This document shows positions 26,723 to 34,173 of a stretch of 60,102 bases of DNA, piece by piece. Under the pieces are notes generated by a model. The model saw nothing but the letters and a program-made list of their open reading frames with translations. It was not told where the DNA came from and did no database searches. Location of the stretch: positions 1 through 60,102 of the forward strand of contig NZ_LZIF01000038.1 of assembly GCF_001667145.1 (NCBI RefSeq). The letters run 5' to 3'. How positions within the stretch are numbered: position 1 is the stretch's first letter; every line of letters starts with the position of its first letter. A program made the translations under genes and the position numbers. This DNA is from Mycobacterium sp. 852002-51971_SCH5477799-a. Lineage in GTDB: Bacteria > Actinomycetota > Actinomycetes > Mycobacteriales > Mycobacteriaceae.

Positions 26723-27023
26723 CGCGCACCGCCCGCTCCGCCTCGGCGGACCCGGCCTCGTTGGCCTGATACGCCCCGCCGGCCTGGCCCACCAGCTGTG
26801 CCAGCATCGACAACCCGACCTCTACCTCGCGCGCGCCCCGGTGCCACAGCTCCCACGCGGATCCATAGGCGGTGCCGGCCACACCCTGCCAACCGCCCAG
26901 CATCTGGCCCACCTGGTCGTCGAGCTGGGACAACTGGGCCGAAAGTTGCTCGGCCGCACCGCCGAGCGAGGCGGCGGCGCCCTGCATCACCACAGGATCA
27001 ACCCGCAACGTCTCGTCGGCCAT
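26715..27023 (-). CDS. esxF: EsxF-like WXG100 protein
   Basis: A 102-residue WXG100 protein beginning MADETLRVDPVVMQG, with the turn W-Q-G in QMLGGWQGVAGTAYGSAWELW. This matches EsxF (Rv3905c) over its full length. It is the likely heterodimer partner of EsxE. The true ATG is at 27023; an open frame continues upstream but into the divergent redoxin gene. TATGTT stands 6 nt before the ATG, so the toxin operon probably starts here as a leaderless transcript. Only 60 bp separate it from the divergent redoxin start. Confidence 0.92.
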   Translation of the reverse strand: MADETLRVDPVVMQGAAASLGGAAEQLSAQLSQLDDQVGQMLGGWQGVAGTAYGSAWELWHRGAREVEVGLSMLAQLVGQAGGAYQANEAGSAEAERAVRGG

Positions 27024-27029
27024 CGTCGG

Positions 27030-27035
27030 AACATA
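27030..27035 (-). promoter_or_regulatory. -10 element of a probable leaderless promoter for the esxFE-cpnT operon
   Basis: Reverse-strand TATGTT is followed by 6 nt and the esxF ATG at 27023. It is the only good -10 candidate upstream of the toxin locus. Confidence 0.55.
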
Positions 27036-27083
27036 ACGACTGGTAGACGGGCCCCACAAGTCACCGATGCCAGACTGGTGCCC

Positions 27084-27353
27084 ATGACCGAGGAGACCGG
27101 CCGGCCGCAGGTGGAACTGTTGACCCGCGACGGCTGCACCATCTGCGAGCGCGTGCATGCCCGGCTTTCCGAGCTGGCCGGTGAGTTGGGCTTCGCGTTG
27201 TCGATGACCGACGTCGATGCCGCCGCCGCGGCGGGCAACACCGCCCTGCGGGCCGAATTCGGCGACCGGCTCCCGGTGATCCTGCTCGACGGCCGCGAAC
27301 ACAGCTACTGGGAGATCGACGAGCCGCGGCTGCGGGCCGACCTCGCCCGCTGA
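27084..27353 (+). CDS. Glutaredoxin-like protein (Rv0508-like)
   Basis: An 89-residue thioredoxin-fold protein of the DUF836/glutaredoxin-like group. The redox motif is C18-T-I-C21 in [13 protein letters not shown], followed by the helix [13 protein letters not shown] and the cis-proline segment RLPVILLDG. It is probably cytoplasmic and could use mycothiol or mycoredoxin partners, but this is not shown. It immediately precedes hemA, as in M. tuberculosis. ATG 27084 follows the divergent esxF promoter region. Confidence 0.88.
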   Translation: MTEETGRPQVELLTRDGCTICERVHARLSELAGELGFALSMTDVDAAAAAGNTALRAEFGDRLPVILLDGREHSYWEIDEPRLRADLAR

Positions 27354-27410
27354 CCGGCCAGCTGCCGCCCGGCTGCACGGCGCCGGACAATTATTTGGTA
27401 GCCCAGCTGA

Positions 27411-27420
27411 TAAACGTTTA
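27411..27420. promoter_or_regulatory. Palindrome TAAACGTTTA upstream of hemA (candidate operator)
   Basis: A perfect 10-bp palindrome inside the 125-bp gap between the redoxin gene and hemA; the flanks GA...CC extend it imperfectly to 14 bp. A central CG within A/T-rich arms is typical of LacI/GalR-family operators. TACCGT at 27419-27424 could serve as a -10 element overlapping it, and GGAGG at 27444-27448 follows. Suggestive only. Confidence 0.4.
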
Positions 27421-27478
27421 CCGTGGACAGCAGTTCAGTTACTGGAGGAAGCAAGGGAGCTGGCCAGGTGATGCTGCC

Positions 27479-28849
27479 GTGAGCGTCTTGCTCTTCGGGG
27501 TTTCGCACCGCAGTGCGCCGGTCTCCGTCTTGGAACAACTCAGCATCGACGAGTCCGATCAGGGCAAGATCGTCGACCGGGTGCTGCAGTCGCCACTGGT
27601 GACCGAGGCGATGGTGCTGTCGACATGCAACCGGGTCGAGGTCTACGCGGTGGTGGACGCGTTCCACGGCGGGTTGGCGGTGATCGGGCAGGTGCTGTCG
27701 GAGCAGTCGGGCATGTCGATGGCCGACCTCACCAAGTACGCGTACGTCCGATACAGCGAGGCCGCCGTCGAGCACCTGTTCGCGGTCGCCAGCGGCCTGG
27801 ATTCGGCGGTGGTCGGCGAGCAGCAGGTGCTCGGCCAGGTCCGTCGCGCCTACGCCAGCGCCGAGACCAACCGCACCGTCGGACGGATTCTGCACGAGCT
27901 GGCCCAGCGAGCGTTGTCGGTGGGCAAGCGGGTGCATTCCGAAACCGCGATCGACGCCGCCGGCGCCTCGGTGGTGTCCGTCGCACTCAACATGGCCGAA
28001 CGTCGCCTGGGCGGACTCGCGGGCAAGACCGCGGTGCTGGTCGGCGCCGGAGCGATGGGCGCGCTGGCCGCGGGACACCTCGCTCGCGCCGGCATCGGGC
28101 ATGTGCGCGTGGTCAACCGGTCGTTGTCCCGGGGCCAGCGCCTGGTCCGCAAGATCCGCGACGCCGGTGTGCAGGCAGACGCGGTCGGCTTGGAGCGCCT
28201 GCCCGATACCTTGGCCGGTGCCGACGTCGTCGTCAGCTGTACCGGGGCGGTGACGCCGGTAATATCGCTGGCCGACGTGCATCACGCGCTGGCCGCCGCG
28301 CACCGCGACGAAGAGACGCGCCCCCTGGTGATCTGCGACCTGGGCATGCCGCGCGACGTCGACCCGGCGGTGGCCGGACTACCCGGCGTCTGGGTCGTCG
28401 ATGTGGACCGCGTGCAGCATGAGCCCTCGGCCCACGCCGCGGCCGCGGACGTCGACGCGGCTCGCACCATCGTCGCCACCGAAGTTGCGGCTTATCTGGC
28501 CGGGCAGCGGATGGCCGAAGTGACACCGACGGTCACGGCGCTGCGCCAGCGCGCGGCCGACGTGGTCGAGGCGGAACTGCTGCGCCTCGACAACCGGCTG
28601 CCGGGGCTCGAGAGCGCCCAGCGCGAAGAGGTGGCGCGCACCGTGCGACGGGTGGTGGACAAGCTGCTTCACGCACCGACCGTGCGGATCAAACAGCTCG
28701 CCAGCGCGCCCGGCGGGGACAGCTACGCCGAGGCGCTGCGCGAACTCTTCGAACTCGACCAGACCGCCGTCGATGCCGTGGCCGCGAGCGAATTGCCGGT
28801 CATTGCAAACGGATTCGACGCGGGCAACCCGCAGCAAACCGCCGAGTAG
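27479..28849 (+). CDS. hemA: Glutamyl-tRNA reductase HemA
   Basis: NADPH-dependent reductase converting Glu-tRNA(Glu) to glutamate-1-semialdehyde, the first committed step of the C5 pathway to haem. The 456-residue product has the nucleophile C50 in [35 protein letters not shown], the NADPH-binding [16 protein letters not shown], and the C-terminal dimerisation helices. GTG 27479 gives the [14 protein letters not shown] start of mycobacterial HemA. This GTG also overlaps the stop of an 18-codon ORF (GTG 27423 to TGA 27482), which may or may not be translated. Confidence 0.96.
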   Translation: MSVLLFGVSHRSAPVSVLEQLSIDESDQGKIVDRVLQSPLVTEAMVLSTCNRVEVYAVVDAFHGGLAVIGQVLSEQSGMSMADLTKYAYVRYSEAAVEHLFAVASGLDSAVVGEQQVLGQVRRAYASAETNRTVGRILHELAQRALSVGKRVHSETAIDAAGASVVSVALNMAERRLGGLAGKTAVLVGAGAMGALAAGHLARAGIGHVRVVNRSLSRGQRLVRKIRDAGVQADAVGLERLPDTLAGADVVVSCTGAVTPVISLADVHHALAAAHRDEETRPLVICDLGMPRDVDPAVAGLPGVWVVDVDRVQHEPSAHAAAADVDAARTIVATEVAAYLAGQRMAEVTPTVTALRQRAADVVEAELLRLDNRLPGLESAQREEVARTVRRVVDKLLHAPTVRIKQLASAPGGDSYAEALRELFELDQTAVDAVAASELPVIANGFDAGNPQQTAE

Positions 28850-28862
28850 GCGATTGGCGAAC

Positions 28863-29810
28863 GTGATCCGGATAGGCACCCGGGGCAGCCTGTTGGCCAC
28901 CACCCAGGCCGGGGTCGTCAGAGACGCTTTGATCGCGCTGGGACACCCGGCGGAGCTGATCACTGTCAGCACGGCCGGCGACCGCTCGTCGGCGCCGATC
29001 GAGTCCCTCGGGGTCGGCGCCTTCACCACCGCACTGCGCGAGGCCATGGAAGAGGGCCGTGTCGACGCCGCGGTGCACTCTCACAAGGACCTGCCGACCG
29101 CCGACGACCCAAGATTTGCTGTGGCAGCCATACCGGTGCGCAACGACCCGCGCGACGCGGTGGTGGCGCGGGATGGTCTCGTGCTCGCGGAGTTGCCGGC
29201 CGGTTCGCTGGTGGGTACCTCGTCGCCGCGGCGGGCCGCGCAGCTTAGAGCATTGGGTCTCGGTTTGGAAATCCGCCCCCTACGAGGCAACCTAGATACC
29301 AGGTTGAACAGGGTAAGCAGTGGTGATCTCGACGCGATCGTGGTAGCCCGGGCGGGACTCGCCCGGATCGGTCGCCTCGACGATGTCACCGAGACGCTAG
29401 AGGCGGTGCAGATGTTGCCAGCACCGGCTCAGGGCGCGCTCGCCGTCGAATGCCGCGCCGGTGATAGCCGGTTGGCGGCAGTGCTGGCGGAACTGGACGA
29501 CGCCGACACGCGCGCGTCGGTCACCGCGGAGCGAGCCCTGCTGGCCGAACTGGAGGCCGGTTGTTCCGCACCGGTGGGCGCGATCGCCGAAGTGGTCGAG
29601 TCCATCGATGAGGAGGGCCGGATCTTCGAAGAGCTGTCGCTGCGCGGTTGCGTGGCGGCGCTGGACGGGTCCGACGTGATCCGCGCGTCCGGTATCGGCA
29701 GCCCCGATCGGGCACGAGAGCTTGGGCTTTCGGTGGCCGCGGAGCTGTTCGAGCTGGGCGCCCGAGAGCTGATGAGCGAAGCGCGGCAAGACCCGGCGCG
29801 AGGAAATTAA
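28863..29810 (+). CDS. hemC: Porphobilinogen deaminase (hydroxymethylbilane synthase) HemC
   Basis: Polymerises four porphobilinogens into hydroxymethylbilane. The 315-residue enzyme begins [15 protein letters not shown], with HSHKDLPT (catalytic-loop Lys/Asp), [19 protein letters not shown], and C234 in [11 protein letters not shown], the cysteine carrying the dipyrromethane cofactor. GTG 28863 lies 13 bp after hemA. It follows hemA and precedes hemD in one transcription unit. Confidence 0.96.
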   Translation: MIRIGTRGSLLATTQAGVVRDALIALGHPAELITVSTAGDRSSAPIESLGVGAFTTALREAMEEGRVDAAVHSHKDLPTADDPRFAVAAIPVRNDPRDAVVARDGLVLAELPAGSLVGTSSPRRAAQLRALGLGLEIRPLRGNLDTRLNRVSSGDLDAIVVARAGLARIGRLDDVTETLEAVQMLPAPAQGALAVECRAGDSRLAAVLAELDDADTRASVTAERALLAELEAGCSAPVGAIAEVVESIDEEGRIFEELSLRGCVAALDGSDVIRASGIGSPDRARELGLSVAAELFELGARELMSEARQDPARGN

Positions 29811-29833
29811 ATGCGAATTACGTGGGAGCGACA

Positions 29834-31495
29834 ATGACGACGCGAGGGCGTAAGCCGACACCCGGCCGCATCACGTACGTGGGCTCAGGCCCCGGCGATC
29901 CGGGGTTGCTGACGACCCGGGCCGCCACGGTGCTGGCGAACGCCGCTTTGGTGTTCACCGATCCTGACGTGCCTGAGCCGGTGCTGGCCTTGATCGGCAA
30001 AGACCTGCCACCGGTTTCCGGCCCCGCCCCGGCCGAGGCGGCCGCCCCGACCGGCGACAGCGGTGCCGTGCAGGTCAAGGCGCAGCCAGCGGTGATATCG
30101 GGCGGTCCCGATATCCGCCCGGCGCTGGGTGACCCCGCCGAAGTGGCCAAGACGCTGACCTCCGAGGCGAAGACGGGCGTCGACGTGGTGCGGCTGGTGG
30201 CCGGCGACCCGCTGACGGTCGACGCGGTCATCACCGAGGTCAATGCCGTCGCGCGCAGCCACCTACACATCGAGATCGTGCCGGGGCTGGCCCCCAGCGA
30301 TGCCGTCCCGACGTATGCGGGGTTGCCGCTGGGCTCCTCGCACACGGTCGCCGACGTGCGCGACCCGCATGTGGATTGGGAGGCCTTGGCCGCGGCGCCC
30401 GGTCCGCTGATTCTTCAGGCCACGTCCTCGCATCTGGCCGACGCCGCACGCACCCTGATCGAGCACGAGCTGGCCGAGAGCACCCCGTGCGTCGTGACGG
30501 CGCACGGCACCACCTGTCAGCAGCGTTCCATCGAAACCACACTGCACGGCTTGACCGACTCGGCGGTGCTGGGCGGTACGGACCCCGCCGGTCCGCTGAC
30601 CGGCCCGCTGGTGGTGACCATCGGCAAGACGGTGGCAAGCCGGGCGAAGCTGAATTGGTGGGAGAGCCGTGCGCTGTACGGGTGGTCCGTGTTGGTGCCG
30701 CGCACCAAGGATCAGGCCGGTGAGATGAGCGAGCGCCTGACCTCCTACGGCGCGCTGCCGATCGAGGTTCCGACCATTGCGGTCGAGCCGCCGCGCAGCC
30801 CGGCCCAGATGGAAAGGGCCGTCAAGGGATTGGTCGACGGGCGGTTCCAGTGGGTGGTGTTCACCTCCACCAACGCGGTCCGTGCGGTCTGGGAGAAGTT
30901 CGGCGAGTTCGGTTTGGACGCGCGCGCGTTCTCCGGGGTGAAGATCGCTTGTGTGGGCGAGTCGACCGCCGACCGGGTCCGGGCGTTTGGAATCAGCCCC
31001 GAACTGGTGCCGGCCGGCGAACAGTCCTCGTTGGGTCTGCTCGACGACTTCCCGCCCTACGACAGCATTTTCGACCCCGTCAACCGGGTCCTGCTGCCGC
31101 GGGCCGACATCGCCACCGAGACGCTGGCCGAGGGGTTGCGCGAACGGGGCTGGGAGATCGAGGATGTCACCGCCTACCGGACGGTGCGGGCCGCCCCACC
31201 GCCGGCGGAAACCCGGGAGATGATCAAGACCGGTGGATTCGACGCGGTGTGCTTCACGTCCAGCTCGACGGTGCGAAACCTGGTCGGCATCGCCGGCAAG
31301 CCGCACGCACGGACGATCATCGCCTGCATCGGTCCCAAGACCGCTGAGACCGCAGCCGAATTCGGTCTGCGGGTGGATGTCCAGCCCGAGACCGCCGCGG
31401 TCGGTCCGCTGGTGGATGCGCTGGCCGAACACGCCGCACGGTTGCGCGCCGAGGGCGCGCTGCCACCGCCGCGCAAAAAGAGCCGCAGGCGCTAG
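29834..31495 (+). CDS. hemD: Bifunctional uroporphyrinogen-III C-methyltransferase / uroporphyrinogen-III synthase (CobA-HemD fusion)
   Basis: A 553-residue fusion. Residues about 12-265 are an SAM-dependent uroporphyrinogen methyltransferase-like domain (YVGSGPGDPGLLT at the N-terminus, VRLVAGDPLTVD, PTYAGLPLG). Residues about 280-535 are a HemD uroporphyrinogen-III synthase (TSTNAVRAVWEKF, VGESTADRVR, YRTVRAA, FTSSSTVRNL, CIGPKTAETAAEFGL). The C-terminus PPPRKKSRRR is basic. The methyltransferase half has a low-complexity insertion (about 60-90). ATG 29834 has GGGAG upstream. The fusion places the branch point between haem and sirohaem/cobalamin in one protein. Confidence 0.93.
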   Translation: MTTRGRKPTPGRITYVGSGPGDPGLLTTRAATVLANAALVFTDPDVPEPVLALIGKDLPPVSGPAPAEAAAPTGDSGAVQVKAQPAVISGGPDIRPALGDPAEVAKTLTSEAKTGVDVVRLVAGDPLTVDAVITEVNAVARSHLHIEIVPGLAPSDAVPTYAGLPLGSSHTVADVRDPHVDWEALAAAPGPLILQATSSHLADAARTLIEHELAESTPCVVTAHGTTCQQRSIETTLHGLTDSAVLGGTDPAGPLTGPLVVTIGKTVASRAKLNWWESRALYGWSVLVPRTKDQAGEMSERLTSYGALPIEVPTIAVEPPRSPAQMERAVKGLVDGRFQWVVFTSTNAVRAVWEKFGEFGLDARAFSGVKIACVGESTADRVRAFGISPELVPAGEQSSLGLLDDFPPYDSIFDPVNRVLLPRADIATETLAEGLRERGWEIEDVTAYRTVRAAPPPAETREMIKTGGFDAVCFTSSSTVRNLVGIAGKPHARTIIACIGPKTAETAAEFGLRVDVQPETAAVGPLVDALAEHAARLRAEGALPPPRKKSRRR

Positions 31496-31539
31496 TGGCG
31501 ATCGCAAGCGCGGCGGAGCCGGGCGCTGCGGGTCGCCAC
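31494..31539. repeat. Hairpin-forming intergenic repeat, copy A (hemD-hemB)
   Basis: A 46-bp element whose ends GTGGCGA and TCGCCAC are exact inverted repeats. It begins at the last bases of hemD. Its left part (GTGGCGATCGCAAGCGCGGC) is repeated identically in copy B. It contains an extra GAGCCGGGCGCT segment in the loop. Confidence 0.7.
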
Positions 31540-31547
31540 CATGACGC

Positions 31548-31584
31548 AGTGGCGATCGCAAGCGCGGCGCAGCGGGTCGCCACT
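31548..31584. repeat. Hairpin-forming intergenic repeat, copy B (hemD-hemB)
   Basis: A 37-bp shorter version of copy A, with the 8-bp inverted ends AGTGGCGA / TCGCCACT, ending 8 bp before the hemB ATG. The pair could form two hairpins in the hemD-hemB mRNA and influence termination or hemB translation. No ribosome binding site is visible between it and the ATG. Confidence 0.7.
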
Positions 31585-31592
31585 CAACGAGC

Positions 31593-32576
31593 ATGAGTGC
31601 CTACCCGCGCCAGCGCCCGCGTCGGCTTCGCAGCACCCCGGCATTGCGTCGTCTGGTGGCGCAAACATCATTGGAGCCAAGGCATTTGGTGCTGCCGATG
31701 TTCGTCGCCGACGGCATCGACGAACCGCGGCCCATCAGTTCCATGCCGGGAGTGGTGCAGCACACCCGTGATTCGTTGCGCAGAGCGGCCGCAAGCGCCG
31801 TCGCCGCCGGGGTGGGCGGGCTGATGCTGTTCGGCGTGCCCCGTGACGACGACAAGGATTCGGTCGGGTCGGTTGGGACCGACCCCGATGGCATCCTCAA
31901 TGTCGCCCTGCGGGACTTGGCCAAGGACCTCGGCGAGGCCACCGTCTTGATGGCCGACACCTGCCTGGACGAGTTCACCGACCACGGTCACTGCGGCGTC
32001 CTTGACGACCGGGGCCGGGTCGACAACGACGCAACCGTGGCCCGGTACGTGAAACTCGCTGTGGCCCAAGCTGAATCGGGAGCAGATGTGGTGGGGCCGA
32101 GCGGCATGATGGACGGGCAGGTGGGTGCGATTCGCGACGGATTGGACGCCGCGGGCTTCACCGACGTCGCGATTCTGGCCTACGCCGCCAAGTTCGCCTC
32201 GGTGTTCTACGGCCCGTTTCGTGAGGCGGTCAGTTCCAGCCTCTCCGGTGATCGGCGCACCTATCAGCAGGAGGCGGGCAACGCCCGGGAGGCGCTGCGC
32301 GAGATCGCGCTCGATCTTGACGAGGGCGCCGACATCGTGATGATCAAGCCGGCGATGAGTTATCTCGACGTGGTCGCGGCCGCGGCAAGCGTTTCGCCCG
32401 TTCCGGTCGCCGCCTATCAAGTGTCGGGGGAGTACGCGATGATTTGCGCTGCGGCCGCGAACAATTGGATCGACGAGCGCGCCGCGGCGCTGGAGTCGCT
32501 GACCAGCATCAGGCGCGCTGGAGCCGATATCGTTCTCACCTATTGGGCCGCGGATGCGGCAGGGTGGCTATCGTGA
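31593..32576 (+). CDS. hemB: Delta-aminolevulinic acid dehydratase (porphobilinogen synthase) HemB
   Basis: Condenses two 5-aminolevulinates to porphobilinogen. The 327-residue TIM-barrel enzyme has the two Schiff-base lysines K200 (AYAAKFASVFYGPFR) and K252 (VMIKPAMSYLDV). The active-site metal loop reads DTCLDEFTDHGHCG: C124 and C134 are present, but the middle ligand cysteine of zinc enzymes is D126, so a Mg- or hybrid-type site is expected. ATG 31593 follows two hairpin repeats. Confidence 0.95.
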   Translation: MSAYPRQRPRRLRSTPALRRLVAQTSLEPRHLVLPMFVADGIDEPRPISSMPGVVQHTRDSLRRAAASAVAAGVGGLMLFGVPRDDDKDSVGSVGTDPDGILNVALRDLAKDLGEATVLMADTCLDEFTDHGHCGVLDDRGRVDNDATVARYVKLAVAQAESGADVVGPSGMMDGQVGAIRDGLDAAGFTDVAILAYAAKFASVFYGPFREAVSSSLSGDRRTYQQEAGNAREALREIALDLDEGADIVMIKPAMSYLDVVAAAASVSPVPVAAYQVSGEYAMICAAAANNWIDERAAALESLTSIRRAGADIVLTYWAADAAGWLS

Positions 32577-32589
32577 TACGAGGCTTGCG

Positions 32590-33135
32590 ATGACTACCGA
32601 CAGCGACGCCGCACCCAAGCCGTTGTTCTACGAACCCGGCGCCAGCTGGTGGTGGTTGGCGTGCGGCCCGGCCGCTGCGGTGGCCATGGTCCTGATCGAA
32701 ATCTGGAGCGGTGCCCCGGTGTCGCTGGTGGTGCCCGCGATCTTCTTAGTGCTCGTGTCGACGTTTTTGGGGATACAGGTGAAGGCCGCGCGGATCCACG
32801 TCTCGGTCGAGCTCACCGAAGACGCCCTGCGCCAGGGCGCCGAAACGATCCTCGTCCGCGAAATCATCAAGGTGTATCCCGAGCCCGACAACCACGAAGC
32901 CTCCGAGACAGACGTGGCGAGGTGGCAGTCGGCCCGTGCGCTCGGCGAGCTCGTCGGAGTGCCGCGCGGACGCGTCGGCATCGGTCTCAAACTCACCAAC
33001 CAGCGCACGGCTCAGGCCTGGGCGCGTCGTCATCGTCAGCTGCGTGCGGCGCTGACCCCGCTGGTCCAGGAGCGGGTTGAGCCCACCCGGTCGATCGACG
33101 GCGACCGGGACGACGACGCCGGGACGGCCCAATGA
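32590..33135 (+). CDS. DUF3093 membrane protein (Rv0513-like)
   Basis: A 181-residue protein with two adjacent hydrophobic segments (WWWLACGPAAAVAMVLIEIW at about 18-37 and VVPAIFLVLVSTFLGIQV at about 45-62), followed by a soluble domain containing VSVELTEDALRQGAETILVREI and GRVGIGLKLTNQRTAQAWARRH. This arrangement matches the actinobacterial DUF3093 family. Function unknown. ATG 32590 follows GAGG; the stop overlaps the ATG of the next gene (ATGA). Confidence 0.82.
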   Translation: MTTDSDAAPKPLFYEPGASWWWLACGPAAAVAMVLIEIWSGAPVSLVVPAIFLVLVSTFLGIQVKAARIHVSVELTEDALRQGAETILVREIIKVYPEPDNHEASETDVARWQSARALGELVGVPRGRVGIGLKLTNQRTAQAWARRHRQLRAALTPLVQERVEPTRSIDGDRDDDAGTAQ

Positions 33136-33392
33136 GCCCCCGCAACCGCGCGATCCTCGAGCTCGGCCTGGCCTGTGTCGCGCTCATCTGCTCGGCACTG
33201 AGCTGGCTGCACTCGCATCACACGGTGACCGTGGCACCCATCGCGAACGGGCAACCTTCCACGACGTCGCTGACTTACGACCCGCAGCTGCTCCTGCTGA
33301 CGCTGGTGCTGTTGACGAGCGCCGGGGTGCTGGCGGTCGTCGGGTATGCCAGGCTGCGGCGCGCGCGCTCGCGACCTACAGCGGCTTCCTGA
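33132..33392 (+). CDS. Small two-helix membrane protein (Rv0514-like)
   Basis: An 86-residue protein with two predicted membrane helices (about 7-27, ILELGLACVALICSALSWL, and about 54-73, LLLTLVLLTSAGVLAVVGYA), separated by a polar loop, and a basic C-terminus. It is translationally coupled to the DUF3093 gene. No known function. Its last 17 bp overlap the end of the convergent STAS gene. Confidence 0.8.
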   Translation: MSPRNRAILELGLACVALICSALSWLHSHHTVTVAPIANGQPSTTSLTYDPQLLLLTLVLLTSAGVLAVVGYARLRRARSRPTAAS

Positions 33393-33816
33393 CCAGCGGC
33401 AGCGCCATCCGGCGGCGCAGGGCGATGGCGTCCGCGCGATCCTGCAACGCCTCGTGAACCGAGCGCATGATTGGAAAGTTTGCGTCGTGGCCCGTGTCGT
33501 CTAGCACCTGGGTCACCGCTGAGCTGGCGACCAGGATCCAATCCACCCCCGCGGCGCGACAATCGGCGTCGAACGCGTACAGCAACGAGATTCCGGTCTC
33601 AGCAAATCCGCTGACGTCGGCCACGTCGAGCACCACGGGGTTTTCTCCGAGCGTGAAACGCGCAATGTGATGGCTGATCCGGTCGACATTCACATCGTTT
33701 ATCTCGCCGCGAATGTGCACGACCGTCGCGAGGTGACGATGGTGCGCCCGGACCTGCGCGCCCCCGCAGTCAAACACGCAGTTGTCGTGGCCAGTCTGGC
33801 TGCCTGCGATAGTCAT
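33376..33816 (-). CDS. STAS-domain anti-sigma factor antagonist (Rv0516c-like)
   Basis: A 146-residue protein. The STAS domain runs about 22-115: ATVVHIRGEINDVNVDRISHHI, VVLDVADVSGFAETGISLLYAF and CRAAGVDWILVAS. The family binds anti-sigma factors and is controlled by phosphorylation; Rv0516c in M. tuberculosis is a PknD substrate phosphorylated near its N-terminal Thr, and this protein also starts M-T. In the usual phosphosite loop the sequence reads SGFAETGIS, so a Thr is available. Upstream lies a 357-bp gap that probably holds its promoter. Confidence 0.85.
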   Translation of the reverse strand: MTIAGSQTGHDNCVFDCGGAQVRAHHRHLATVVHIRGEINDVNVDRISHHIARFTLGENPVVLDVADVSGFAETGISLLYAFDADCRAAGVDWILVASSAVTQVLDDTGHDANFPIMRSVHEALQDRADAIALRRRMALPLVRKPL

Positions 33817-34173
33817 GCAGACCCCTCACTCTCCGTGGCGCTCGCGCCGTCTTCGGCGGGGCTCGAATGCTCGCCAAAGGACGCTTCCGACGCTAGGCGC
33901 CAAGCATAAGGAGACCAGAAGCCGTGTCTAACGCTTTGCTAAGAAACAATTACAGTTCGGGGAAAATACCGCGCTGAGCAAACGCTCAAAGGGATGTCGG
34001 GCAAGGGGAATACCCCCGAACCCCGTGTGCCACACCACGACCGTCCCCGCATGTCGGTGATTGCGCTGCTAGGCTGCCAAGGCTGCCGGTTGCTGTTCGG
34101 GGCTTCGATTGGCGAGATTTCCCACTCAGTGGTGTAGCAGTGCGAAACAGCAGAATTCGACGGGAAGAGCAGC
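33817..34173. other. 357-bp intergenic region between STAS gene and acyltransferase (divergent promoters)
   Basis: No convincing gene. It holds a 5-bp inverted repeat TGAGC-aaac-GCTCA (33975-33988) and a near-palindrome GGGGAATACCCC (34005-34016). A 28-codon ATG ORF (34051-34137) has neither ribosome binding site nor good -10. GGAAGAG at about 34161-34167 is the ribosome binding site of the acyltransferase. The base composition is lower in GC than the genes around, as expected for a regulatory region. Confidence 0.5.

Noticed and set aside
34051..34137. 28-codon ORF with two Cys in the STAS-acyltransferase gap, considered as another poly-Cys leader
   Set aside because: Only two separated Cys codons, no TANNNT at 6-8 nt and no Shine-Dalgarno sequence; it does not look like the 4841 leader.
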